Source: JANXQG01 sp963824275 (GTDB lineage: Bacteria; Planctomycetota; Planctomycetia; Pirellulales; Thermoguttaceae). From it: a DNA stretch of 64,000 nt. The first letter of the stretch is position 1. Each line of letters opens with the position of its first letter. Below the pieces are notes generated by a model. It was not told the origin of the DNA. It did no database searches and was given only the letters and a program-made list of their open reading frames with translations. The position numbers and the translations under genes were made by a program. Below, piece by piece: positions 18,981 through 29,386 of the stretch. Where the stretch lies: NCBI GenBank assembly GCA_963824275.1, contig CAWGOT010000006.1:682001-746000 (forward strand), read 5' to 3'.

Positions 18981-19381
18981 TTGTGCCAAGAAGCTTGGAA
19001 GAGGTGGATAACTCACATGAGGTAAGTTGGGAAATTCAAGAACGACTATGAACAGTCAAGTGCGGGCGTCGAATGGCGGTGTCCTGGTCCGCCGACCTTT
19101 TATAACCTATGCGGTGGGGTCGCGGTCCCCTGTCGTGGTCCAGCGAGGCTTTATAACCGATGAGGTGGAGAGGGGAACACCCAGAAGTGGGCATTGTGAG
19201 GACGGATCGAGGAGACGGCTAATTCATTGCGTCGCCTCGGCGACGCGTCGGCGATCTGTTCATTGCCAATTAACCAGAGAAAAGCAATTGGCGGCGACGT
19301 CCGCGCGCGGAAGCGGCGCGGTTGATGATGACCCTCACCCTTCCCTCTCCCGACGGAGAGGAGAGTTTGGGCCGGGCTGCT
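18981..19381. repeat. Intergenic sequence with IS terminal repeat, copy 2
   Basis: No gene. 19200-19290 repeats the IS end seen at 4837-4930, including AATTAACCAGAGAAAAGCAA and the stem GCGTCGCC/GGCGACGC (19229-19246). 19060-19170 holds two diverged versions of a short motif (CGACCTTTTATAACC and CGAGGCTTTATAACC), a direct repeat of unknown meaning. Confidence 0.5.
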
Positions 19382-19665
19382 TCATGCGGCGGCAAGCGTC
19401 ACGATCGGCAGGTGCTTCCGGCCTTTGTGGTAGGTTACCTGAACTTCAAGCCGAACGCCCGGTTGGCCCTTGATGAGGGTCTGGGGCCGCGCGGAAGGCG
19501 AGCCTCGGGGCCAACTCGGCCGAGGTTCGAATCGCGGGCTGCGGTTTGCGGCCCGTTTGGCGTGATAGACCTCGTCCGGAGTCAGCCCGCCCAACGTGGT
19601 ATGCGCCGGAAAGCGTTGTACCATTGGCCGTTCCACTCAAGTTCCCGCTGGTCCTTCAAGGGCGG
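19382..19665 (-). pseudogene. IS transposase C-terminal remnant (same family as the split IS)
   Basis: Minus-strand remnant of about 90 codons: TTLGGLTPDEVYHAKRAANR, then RFEPRPSWPRGSP and GRKHLPIVTLAAA ending at 19382. It matches the tail of the transposase at 4991-5487 (TPDEVYHAKRLANR, GRKHLPLVNLTCAA). One frame change occurs near 19610. The catalytic core is missing, truncated near 19665. With the conserved end at 19200-19290 it marks an old insertion. Confidence 0.8.
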
Positions 19666-19751
19666 CTATTAAGGGTGCTTGTATTCGCTTTCCGAAACGG
19701 GCAAAATGACGGGCGACGTTAACGCCCCACTCGTTTTCACAGGGCCCTGCC

Positions 19752-20674
19752 ATGCCGCTTGGAATTCGACCCACAAACGATCTTGCGTTCCAGATCACCT
19801 TTGGAACAGCGGAAAACAAGCTAGCCCTGATCAGCCTGCTCAACGCGATCCTGGAGCCTGCCTCGCGGATTATCGAGGTGACGCTGTTGAACCCCTTCAA
19901 CCTGCAGGAGTTCGAGCAGGACAAGCTTTCGGTGCTGGATGTCAAGGCGGCGGACCAGACCGGGGCCGTATATGATATCGAGATGCAGCTTGACGTCTTC
20001 CTGGGGCTGGTCGAGCGGCTGGTGTACTATAGCTGCGAGCTCTACGCCGGCCAGTTGAAGGAGGGCGACGATTACTCGCGAATCCGGCCGGTTTATACGA
20101 TCTGCCTGACGAACGAGGTTCTCTGGAAGGGCGGAAAGCAGGGCCATCATGCCTTTCGCCTGACCGACCGGGAGTCGGGGCGGGTTTTACAGGGGACATT
20201 GGAGATTCACACGATCGAGCTTCCGCGGTATACTACTATAAGCGAGGCGGACTTGAAGACCGCCAGCCTGCTGGAGTGCTGGATTTTCTGGTTCTTGCAC
20301 GCGCATGAATACGAGCCGGAAGAGCTTTTGAAGCTGTTCCCGCAAGCGGCCATCCAGCAAGCCACGAAATCGATCATTAAGATAGCCCGGAAAACCGAGG
20401 ACAAAGCCATGTACGATGCACGTGAGAAGGCGATTCGAGACCGGCAGTGGGCAATGATGCTGCCCGGCTTGAAGGCAAGATCGAAGGCAAGATCGAAGGC
20501 AAGATCGAAGGCGAGATCAAAGGCAAGATCGAAGGCGAGATCAAGTTGATCAGGACGCTGCAGGGGATTCTGAATTTGGCTTTGAGCGAGGAACAGGACC
20601 TGCGTGTGATGCCGTTGGAGCAGCTTGAGTCGCTTACAAGCAGTCTCCAGGAAAAACTACGCAATCGAACGTGA
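19752..20674 (+). CDS. Rpn-family recombination-promoting nuclease/putative transposase (frameshift near C-terminus)
   Basis: From ATG 19752: MPLGIRPTNDLAFQITFGTA, the conserved opening of PD-(D/E)XK Rpn-type proteins (PF12784). The nuclease core is visible as LSVLDVKAADQTGAVYDIEM, with Asp, then Glu in the D...E-x-Q/K layout, followed by the LVYYSCELYAGQL helix. Near 20447 the frame changes: the right C-terminus is ARLEGKIEGKIEGKIEGEIK, continuing to LQEKLRNRT at 20674. Rpn proteins are DNA endonucleases that raise recombination and often end in charged variable repeats. About 280 residues when corrected. No operon partner is evident. Confidence 0.85.
20471..20542 (+). repeat. Six-unit 12-bp tandem repeat inside the Rpn gene
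   Basis: Six consecutive 12-base units, consensus GAAGGCAAGATC, encode E-G-K/E-I repeats in the correct frame and K-A-R-S in the shifted frame. Units 4 to 6 carry single substitutions. Because the unit is a multiple of three, copy-number change alters length but not frame. This is protein-coding slippage sequence, not CRISPR. Confidence 0.85.
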
Positions 20675-20749
20675 ATACTGCGAAGGCCAAGGCCTTTGGG
20701 AGATCGGTTGCCGGCATGAGGGATGAGGGAGACATCACGGCGGAGCGTG

Positions 20750-23700
20750 ATGAGTACGCGGCCGCTTGCCCTGCGTTTCAAACCCGTTTCTCTTTTTCTA
20801 GGAGTTATTGCCATGATCGCTGCATTGGGAGTCGGTTTGTTGGGAATGCTCGTGCTCTCCGCCACACCGCCGGACATCAGCGGCGAGTGGACCGGCGACG
20901 GCTGGGGCCGCGTCGTCTTGAAGGAGACGAGCGACGCGGAATACGCGGGCACGTACACCGACACGGCGGGCAAGCAGCCGGGCGAGATTGAATTGAAGTG
21001 GTCGCGGATCGAGCGGCGGTTCAACGGCACATGGCGGGAAGGGGAGGACCGTTTCGGCGATATATCCGTGCGCCTGGTGGGCGACGAGATTCGCGGCGCG
21101 CTGACCACGGATGCCAAATCCAAGATCAATCCCGCCACGCCCCGCCTGGCGGACCTGGCCTGGACGCGGGTTGGGGCCGCCGTCGCGGACCAGGGCGGGC
21201 CTCCGGGGACCAGGTACTACGGGTCGGCGGCCGCTCCGCTTGGACCTCGGCCGGGAGGGGCACCCGGTACCCCGGGTCCGGTACTCCGCGTCCCGCCCGA
21301 CCGGGCCCTGCACTTCGACGGCCGCAGCGGGTACGTGGAGATCGGCAACAGCCCGTCGCTCCTCCCCAAAACGATCACCGTTGCGCTGTGGTTCAAGTGC
21401 GACAGGCTGGACGGATCGAGCCAAACGCTGTTGAACATGAACAACGCGGTGGGACGGAAGGCCGGCAGCGAATCCTACGAGGTGATCCTGAACCGCGGCG
21501 ACTCCTCGAACCGAGTCACGTTCGAGGTCTATGACGGCACGGACCGGCATCCGGCATTCACTCCTTCGATCAGCGAGAACAGCGTCGACCAGGAAGAGGG
21601 CTCGCCCGCGCGCGGCAGTCAACGCCAAGACGGCCGCGCGGTCCGATCGCCGGCGACCGCAGCGAAGAGGCCTCGCCCAATATTCCCGGCCTCTGGCATC
21701 CGGTGTCCACCAGACCGATTACCGACCATGACTGGCACTATCTTGTCGGGACCTACGACGGCGCGGACGTGAAGGTCTATCTGGACGGAGTTCTCCAGGA
21801 GAGCAAGCCCTTTGCCGGTTGGATCCGGCAGGCGGGCGCCAATCTGCAGATCGGCAGGCTTTTCCAGGGGACATGGCACTTCCAAGGCGACATCGCCCAG
21901 CCGCTGATCTTCGGCAACTGCGCTCGAGGAAAGGGACGTGCGGACCCTTTATGCCGGCGGGCTGCGAAGCTACGCCGATCCGAACGCGCCGTCGGATCGC
22001 GAGGCGCCGACATTCTGGAAGGGGCTTGTGGCGGGCTATCGCCTCGACGAAGGCCGAGGAACGACGGTCCACGATTTCACCGGCCACGGCAACGACGGCA
22101 CGCTGCACGGCGGCGTGACGTGGGCGAATACGCCCGACGCCGGCATCCTCACGGCCCTGCACTTCGACGGCCAAGCGGCCTCGTACGTCGAAATACCCAA
22201 TCTGGACATGAACCGCTTGACCTTTGCCGCGTGGGTCAAGCGGGACGTGATTACGAAGAGACAGTTCATGATCAAATGTGCCCGCCACGGCGGATGGGGC
22301 GTGTATTTCAGCGAGGAAATAGACATCCCGGGAAATTTCACCGACTATCTTTGGTTCACGCACCACGGGGCGGGCGGATGGCATTCCGACGCGAAAATCG
22401 CCGACACGCAGTGGCACTTCGTCGCCGTTACGCTCGACCAGCACGTCTTGAACTTCTATATCGACGGGAAACCTTCCGGCCGCGATTCGATGCCCTATGC
22501 CATCGACAGTGGAGGCGGCGGCTACTTTCTCGGCGGCACTCCGAACGATCGGGACTGTTCCCTCCAGGGTTGCCTGGCCGAGACGCTGGTCTTCAACCGG
22601 CCGCTACGCCCGGCGGAGATCGCCGAGTTGTACAACCAGACCCGCGGCGCCGAGCGCGTCGGCAAGATGGCCGGCCTGGTGGCCGGCTATCGTCTCGACG
22701 AAGGCCGAGGGACCACGGTCCGCGATTTCTCCGGCCACGGCAACGACGGCACGCTGCACGGCGGCGTGACGTGGGGCCGCGCGGGCACCACGTACCCGTG
22801 GTCGGCGGCGGACCACCATGGCGGGCCATGGGAGGTGGAGATCGCGAATTCCGTGGACGATTTTTCAGGTACGCAAGGGCTAAACAACTGGTACTACGGT
22901 TACTATTCGGGCAAACTCAAGCCGAGCACGTTCAAGCAGTTTCCGATGTATGATCCTGACTACGCGAAACATCAGGGTGGCGGCAGTACGATGTTTGGAG
23001 GAACAGGCGGCTGGGGTCTCAAGTGGGGAGTCGGCGGCTATTGGGCGGCGCTGTGGACGAACGGCGGCCACCCCAATAGTGATGACGGGAACGGCGGGCG
23101 GCTGCCTGTCACGATATGGCCTGCCCGTCGCTGGAAAAGCGATAGGAATGGGACGATCACGATCTCCGGTTCGCTCAGCGCGTACGGTGGCGGCAAGATG
23201 TTTGCCGGCATTTTCGTCGACGACAAGCAGGTATTCTGGGAGCAAGCGCCCTCGCCGGGGACGGCCTACAGCCTGCCTGCAACCGTGTCGATTGGATCGC
23301 ACGTCGATTTCGTCATTGCGCCGAACGGTTCCGACGTGGTGTCCGGCGCCACGATGTTTACGGGATCGATTACTGCACCCAGTGACGGCACGGCATGGAA
23401 GGGCAAGGGGGCCGCCGGCGGCTCCCAGGCCCTGCACCTCGACCACGGCCACGTCGACCTCGGCGGCAAACAACTCACCACCGGGGCCACCTCCGTCTCC
23501 GTCTGGTATCAGTATGACGGGCACACGGACCAGTTTCCGATCCTGCTGGACCTCAAGGCCGGATCGCTCTCGGCCATGTTCGTCGGGCTCAATACGACGG
23601 GCGATCCGGGCGGCGGAGGCGCAGACCGTGACCTTTGCCAATCGCGGCGGCGACGGCAGGGCCAATGGGTTCCAGACGGCGCCCTTCACACCGGCGGCCT

Positions 23701-24428
23701 GGAACCACCTCGTATGCACCTACGATGGAGTCGACCCCTACAACGTCCGCAGCTACTCGATCTACGTCAACGGCCGATCGCTGGGCCTCAAACCGACGGT
23801 CTTTCTCAACGGACGCCCTTCGGCGGAGACACGAAGCAGAACAACCTGGGATACGACTCGTATTCCTTCGGCGCCGGCAGTACGCCCAAATTCTTCATCG
23901 GCTCGCTCAATGAGCTGCTGGTCTACAACACGGTCCTCTCGGCAGGCGACGTTGAGGTGCTCTATGGCGGCCGGCAGCGGACATCCGATGGTCCGTATCC
24001 CCGCGCCGCAATCTGGTCGCCGGCTTCCATCTTGATGAAGGCCGGGGAACGACGGTCCACGATTTCTCCGGCAATGGCAACGACGGCACGTTCAGCGGCG
24101 GCGCGACGTGGGGGCCGGGAAAAGGAGTGGTGCGACACGCCCGTGCCATGCAGTTCGACGGCACGCGCTATGCCACATTGCCGCAGTCCACGAAGTTCAC
24201 GTCGAGCGATTTCACCGTCTCGCTGTGGTTCAAACCGACGAAGGACCACGAGTCCCAGTTCCTCTTCATGCGGGGCTTCGCCGATCGCGACCAACCGGGC
24301 GATATCGGCCTGAAGGTGGAAGTAGGCGCACCTACGTCAAGCCGTGCTTGCGGAGCAGTCTCGAGAGGCTCGAGCCGCCGGGCAATCCGCGCGTTCCCGC
24401 CCTCAGCGCCCCGTCAACGGGTACCTAG
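20750..24428 (+). CDS. Secreted multi-LamG (concanavalin-like) domain protein, frameshifted
   Basis: Start ATG 20750 (MSTRPLALRFKPVSLFLGVI) with GGAG upstream and a signal-anchor-like hydrophobic segment. Four LamG/Laminin_G_3 units can be read after joining frames: ALHFDGRSGYVEIGNSPSLL (about 21300), ALHFDGQAASYVEIPNLDMN (about 22160), ALHLDHGHVDLGGKQLTTGA (about 23430) and AMQFDGTRYATLPQSTKFTS (about 24140). GYRLDEGRGTTVHDFTGHGN and close variants introduce three of the units, and nucleotide repeats are evident (22030-22120 versus 22680-22770). Frame breaks lie near 21600, 21920, 23620, 23810 and 24000. LamG domains bind glycans or proteins outside the cell. The 3' end (24330-24428) has no domain end and meets the convergent GH2 gene, so it may be truncated. 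Confidence 0.7.
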
Positions 24429-24462
24429 ATGGTAATCCCTTTGGTTCGCAAATCGAGCAGTG

Positions 24463-27257
24463 TTACTTGGGCTCAATCCTGGCCGTGCCGGCGGTCAGGC
24501 CGTCGGACGTGGCGGTGAGCGTGATCGCGCCCGACTGGCCGCGCTTTGCTTTGACAATCGCCAGGGCCAGGCCGTTGAAGGCCTTGCGGTCGGGCGACGA
24601 GAAGATGTTCATGTCCGTGGCGTCGCCATTGTCGGTGGCCACGATCTCGCCGGGGCCGGAAATCATAAAGTGGATGGGATTCTTGCTCCGCGGCACCACC
24701 AGACCGTCCTTGTCGGCGACAGTGACGGTCACGAAGGAGAGGTCGTGGCCGTCGCCGGCGATGGCGGCGCGGTCGGGCTTGAGCAGAAGCTGGCTGGCGG
24801 GGCCGGTGGTCTTCATCGTGTCCCGCGCCCACTCCTTCCCGTTCTTGTACGCCACCACCTTCAACTCGCCCGGCTCGTAGACCACGTCGTCCCAGCGGAT
24901 GCGGTAGGCGGGCTGGCCGTTGAGCGTAATGCCGTTGACCACCAGCGGTTTGCCATTGTTGCCGTTGGCGCCCTCGAAGAGCTTCTTCTTCCTGCCCAGG
25001 GACTTGCCGTTGAGGAACAGTTCGGCCTCGTCGCCGGAGGTGTAGACATGCACGGGAGTGACCTGGCCCACGCGCTCCGGCCAATTCCAGTGCGGCAAGA
25101 TGTGGGCCATCGGCAGGTCGGGACGCCAATGGGCCTGGTAGAGGTAGAAACGATCTTTGGGAAAGCCGGCGAGGTCGATGATCCCGAAGTAGCTGGAACG
25201 CGAGTTGAACGGCGTCGGCTCGCCAATGTAGTCCCAACCGGTCCAGACGAACTCGCCGCCGCAGGAGGCGCTGTGGTCCTGGCCGAAGAACTCGTGGTCG
25301 GGAGAGCTGGCCCAGCCTGGATAATACAAGTCGTAGGAGACTCATCTGCCGCGCGGCATCGTCCTGGCTCCGGAACGCCGGCGGCGGCGCAGCCCCCGGC
25401 GCCCCTCCGCCGCCGCCGCGCCGGCCGCCGCCGGCGCCGCGATTGACCGTGCCGAAACCCGGTCCCACCACCGGGAAGAAGTACTCGCCCCGCGAGGAGA
25501 TCGTCGATGCCGTCTCCGTGCTGAAAAAGAACTGCTTGGGATACTTCTGGTGGAAGGGGATATAGTTGTCCGGCTTGTAATTGAAGCCCATTGCGTCCAA
25601 AAGGGTGCTGAAGCCGTTGTTCATCGCGTTGGCGTCGCTGCAGGCGGCCGTGACATAACGGGTCGGATCCTCGCTGTGGGCAATGGCCGACAGTTCCTTT
25701 CCGTTGGCCGAATTCCGGCCCTGGCCCTGCTCGGCGATTTCGTTGCCGATGCTCCACATGACCACCGAGGGGTGGTTGCGATCACGGCGGATCAGGGCCC
25801 TCGCATCCTGCTCATGCCACTTGTTGAACAAGTTATTCCCGCCGTAGTCGTTGCCCGACTTGGTCTGACCCCAGGTGTCGAACATCTCGTCCAGGACCAT
25901 GAAGCCCATGCGGTCGGCAAGGTCGAGCAGTTCCGGGGCCGGCGGGTTGTGGCTGGTGCGGAGGGCATTGCAGCCCATCTCCCGCAGCAGTTGGAGTTGC
26001 CGCTCGAGGGCCCGCACGTTGACCGCCGTGCCCAGGGCGCCCAGGTCGTGATGATCGCAGACGCCGTTGAGCTTGAAATGCTCGCCGTTGATCAACAGCC
26101 CTTGGTCGGGGTCGTACTTCACGGAACGCATGCCGAAGGGGGTCTCGTAGGAATCGACCACGTTGCCGTTCTGCACGAGCGTGGTCACGGCCACATAGCG
26201 ATGGGGCGAATTGGGGCTCCACAACTTCGGATTGGGCAGCGTGCCGGCAGTCTCGACCGTTGCGCTCTCTCCGGCGGCGATCTCGACGGATTTGGCCGGA
26301 ATGCCGGCCACGGGCTCGCCAGCCCGCTTTCCGTCGGCGTCGAGCGCGAAGATCTCGCTCGCCACGCCCACCGTCGCCTTGGCCTTGGAATCATTGTCCA
26401 CCGTCACCTTCAGGTTCACGGACGCCGACGCGGGGCTCACCGCCAGCGTGGACAGGAACGTGCCCCACTGCCCCACGTGAACCGGCGCCGTCATGGTCAG
26501 CCAGACGTGGCGATAGATGCCGCCGCCGGGATACCACCGCGACGAGTTGTTCGGATTGTCGAGCCGTAAGGCCAGCACGTTCACATTCGCGCGCCGGGCT
26601 TGACGTACGGCGTCAAGTCCATGCGCCAGGACGTGTAGCCGTAGGGCCATCCGCCCACAATCTGCCCGTTGCACCAGACGGTCGTGTAAGACATCGAGCC
26701 GTCAACGTCCAGAATAGACTTGCTTGCCCGCGTCGCTGGCCGGGATGGAAAGCTGCTTGCGGTACCAGGCGGCGCCGTAGAAGGGCAGCTTGCCCGTGGC
26801 GCCGTTGGCGTTGGGCATGAACGGGCCTTCAATGCCAAAGTCGTGCGGCAAGTCGAGCTTGCGCAAGAAGAGTCGTCAAAGCTGGGCGCACGTACGGCAC
26901 GTCGCCGCCGTAGTTGCCGGCCGGACGCGTGTAGCGCTTGGCGGGGTCGGCGATCAACCAGTTTCCCGTGGGCAGGATGAATGCCGCAATGCCCGAGTTG
27001 GGATCGGGCCGCTGCCCGCCTCGGCCGGCGCTGAAGGCTGTCGGATAGGTCAGATTGACGCTCATCCCCTGCGGATCGCCCTTGACGAAACGCCAATCGT
27101 CGTCAAGGGAAATGCGCTGGCGGGGTGAATCGGCAGCCCTGAGGTCGGACGGCGCGAGCCCGGCGAGCAGCGCGGCGAGGACACCGACGGCCACGCCCCC
27201 GGCAATCGAGTCGAGTGTGGTGGAGTTCAACATGCGGGATGGCAATAGAGATTTCAT
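24463..27257 (-). CDS. Secreted GH2 beta-galactosidase-type glycoside hydrolase (frameshifted)
   Basis: About 930 residues from ATG 27257 with a signal peptide (GGVAVGVLAALLAGLAPSDL before RAADSP). The order is: jelly-roll sugar-binding domain (ISLDDDWRFVKGDPQGM), Ig-like GH2 domain, TIM barrel with the acid/base Glu in VVMWSIGNEIAEQG and a nucleophile candidate Glu in FFFSTETAS, then DUF4982-like and Ig-like C-terminal domains ending ARIEPK. Frames must be joined near 26860, 26600 and 25340. A Gly/Arg/Pro-rich insert (about 25375-25450) interrupts the barrel after FPVVGPGFGTV. It would cleave terminal beta-galactosyl (or related) residues from hemicellulose side chains. It is convergent with the LamG gene and last in the minus-strand series. 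Confidence 0.85.
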
Positions 27258-27435
27258 AATCAGGAAGTTACAAGTGGGTTGTGGTTTCAGTTTTTCCCAA
27301 CTGAGATTATGCCTCCCGCGAACTCATTTTGTCAATTGCCACCACGGCCAGAATACCGAAGCGGTGCTCGCCAAGTCGAATCGGCTTGGAGTCCTGAGAC
27401 ACCACCTTTTATGACAATACGATACACCATAGGAT

Positions 27436-27453
27436 GTGCTCTGGTGAGCACAG
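27436..27453. promoter_or_regulatory. Operator-like palindrome upstream of the GH2 gene
   Basis: TGTGCTC-TGGT-GAGCACA, a perfect 7-base inverted repeat with a 4-base spacer, about 180 bases upstream of the GH2 start in an otherwise gene-free 266-base gap. Its size and symmetry suit a repressor or activator site, but no regulator gene is in the window. Could be chance. Confidence 0.3.
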
Positions 27454-27523
27454 ATCTTTAGCGGGCGATTAGCGCATCTACGGCCACCGGTCCGGGGCCG
27501 CGATTGACAATGTTGACGGCATG

Positions 27524-27737
27524 CTAGCCTGCCATCAGACCGGAAACTTCACATACAATCTGCTGGGCCTGGCGCGGGCCGCTCGTGGACAGATCGGCCA
27601 GCGCACGGCTTTGGCCGTCAATTTGAATTTCGATCCGCGGCTTCCGCCTTGAATACACGGATCTCGGCAGCGATGGCCGAAGTGGAAACGGAGAATAAGA
27701 GCCACACGGTCGCGCCCAGCGGTGCATATTTGCTCAT
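27524..27737 (-). CDS. Small secreted protein (frameshifted)
   Basis: Starts at ATG 27737 with AGGAG 8 bases upstream. The signal peptide is clear: MSKYAPLGATVWLLFSVSTS followed by AIAAEIRVFKAE. In the observed frame a stop follows after about 39 codons. One base shift allows continuation IEIQIDGQSRALADLSTSGP to a stop at 27524, giving about 70 residues. No family recognised. The good ribosome site and signal peptide make the N-terminal half convincing; the shift may be an indel error. Confidence 0.55.
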
Positions 27738-28021
27738 CACGAGGACTCCTGGAAAATGATCGGGAAAGTGCCGTTACCCATTGTAACTCCGGTTTGGAGA
27801 CATTGGAACGCCCTCGGGACTCGCGACTCCGCTCATTGTGAGGGCTTAGGTTGTGGACCGCGGGGCGGTAAGTTCCTTGCCGGAGCGGGCTAAAGCCGGT
27901 ACTACGAGCGATGACTTCTGACCTCCGACTTCTAAGCCATGATCGAGTTCGGCGACGAGTAGCGGGCGGGGCCGGCGAAGTGGGCGGAACAACTCGACGC
28001 GGAGAAATTTTTCCGCATCCA

Positions 28022-28248
28022 TCAGGATACCCAAATGGCATCTTCCGCGATTTTGCCCGTGTAGAGGAATGCCATCTGTTTGAGTTTCAGTTCCGCGCCT
28101 TGCGGTAGAGTCCGACTTCGTTCTTACTGTGGAATACGACCGTACCGGCCAATAAATTCAAGTGCTCATCGGTTTCCGGCTCGTCGAGCAGAAGATGCTC
28201 GGAGTGGAAGGTCGCTTCGATTTCCTCTCGTGTCATCCGCTCGCTCAT
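28022..28248 (-). CDS. Small hypothetical protein (frameshifted)
   Basis: ATG 28248 begins MSERMTREEIEATFHSEHLL and reads LLDEPETDEHLNLLAGTVVF before an in-frame stop at 28087. A one-base shift continues AELKLKQMAFLYTGKIAEDA to a stop at 28022, about 75 residues. It is acidic, has no signal or membrane segment and no recognised family; it may be a small cytosolic or toxin-antitoxin-type protein. The sequence between 27738 and 28021 shows no gene. Confidence 0.5.
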
Positions 28249-28365
28249 AAATGGTCCTCACTTTCCCACGGCACGCCAACGCCGTCTCCCCTTAAGTGTA
28301 GTCTATCGGAAGATCGCGCCATGGAATTTGGTTCAACCGTCCGTCGGCCAGCGAAACGATTCGAT

Positions 28366-29280
28366 TCATTTTCGGAGGCGCTTGCGGCAACGCGCAAATA
28401 CGACGGCCAGAGCACCGCCAATCATTGCCATCGATTCCGGAACTTGGCTCGGGCACCGGATAAGCGACAACGTCCACCGGGCTGGTGGATTGAGGAAAGC
28501 TCGCGATGATGCCGAGATCGACGCCATCGGGACTGTACTTACGGAAGTTATTGCCAGTTGCATTTGCGACTACCAAGTTGCCGTCGCTGTCGAATGTCAT
28601 GCCCTGCGGGTTGCTGAGTCCCGTGGTTATGAAGTTTCCTAGATCCACTCCAGCGGGACTGTACTCTCGGATGGTATTATTTGACTGAATCGAGACATAC
28701 AGGTCACCGTCGGCATCGAAAACCAAGTCTCTAGGGTTGCCAGGCGTAGTCGAGAATATTCCAACGAATGCACCGGCGGCATTAAATTTTTCGATTTGAT
28801 TGTTTCCTTGTGAAACCACCAAGATGTTTCCGGCGTGATCAAAGGCGATCCCGATAGGATCCAGCAGATTAATATTGGAGAACGTCCCGAGTATTGCACC
28901 GGTAGGGCTATACTCGCGGAATGAGCTTTGGTTGAAACTCGTGGCCCAAATGTTGCCGCTGGAATCGAGACTCGAGGTCTGTCACCGGATAAGTGCCTGT
29001 CGAAATCGTCTCTAAATGCGCTCCTGACGAATCATATTTTTCAATAGTACCACCGTCAGTGGTGACGAAAAGATTGCCTGACGAATCAACTGCGAGTCCA
29101 TACGGTCCGACCAGCTTCGTAGAATTGACTGGACCTAAGTCGGTGCCGTTTGCGGCAAACTTCTCAACGTTGCCCTGCGAAATTCAGCGAGACAAAATAG
29201 TCTCCAGCATACGATTAGTGCGCGAACAGAGCGACGCATGTCACGCAAGCAACCGAAACCGCGATTTGAATTGTCGTCAT
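28366..29280 (-). CDS. NHL/beta-propeller PEP-CTERM protein (several frameshifts)
   Basis: ATG 29280 with AGGAGA upstream gives MTTIQIAVSVACVTCVALFA, a signal peptide. After frame changes near 29215 and 29170, repeated propeller blades follow: NVEKFAANGTDLGPVNSTKL, GLAVDSSGNLFVTTDGGTIE, GIAFDHAGNILVVSQGNNQI and GMTFDSDGNLVVANATGNNF. Each has the G-x-D-G/S-x-G-N-L/I-x-V-x core of NHL/SMP-30-like repeats (about six blades). Another shift near 28975 and one at the end restore VPEPS followed by ESMAMIGGALAVVFARCRKR LRK, a PEP-CTERM sorting tail ending at 28366. It is likely secreted and processed by an exosortase; ligand unknown. Confidence 0.75.
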
Positions 29281-29386
29281 TAGCGTTCTCCTGCTTCCGC
29301 AAGCCCGAAAGTGCATAGTTCCCGGGCGAGGTAGGGACCGCCCTTGCGGGCGGCCCCCCCACGGATCCGTACGTTGAAGCACTACC

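Noticed and set aside
20471..20542. Short regular repeats that could suggest a CRISPR
   Set aside because: 12-base units without spacers, in frame within the Rpn gene.
27846..28034. Small minus-strand ORF downstream of the 53-codon gene
   Set aside because: No ribosome site or family. It overlaps the corrected end of the small hypothetical gene and runs into non-coding repeats.
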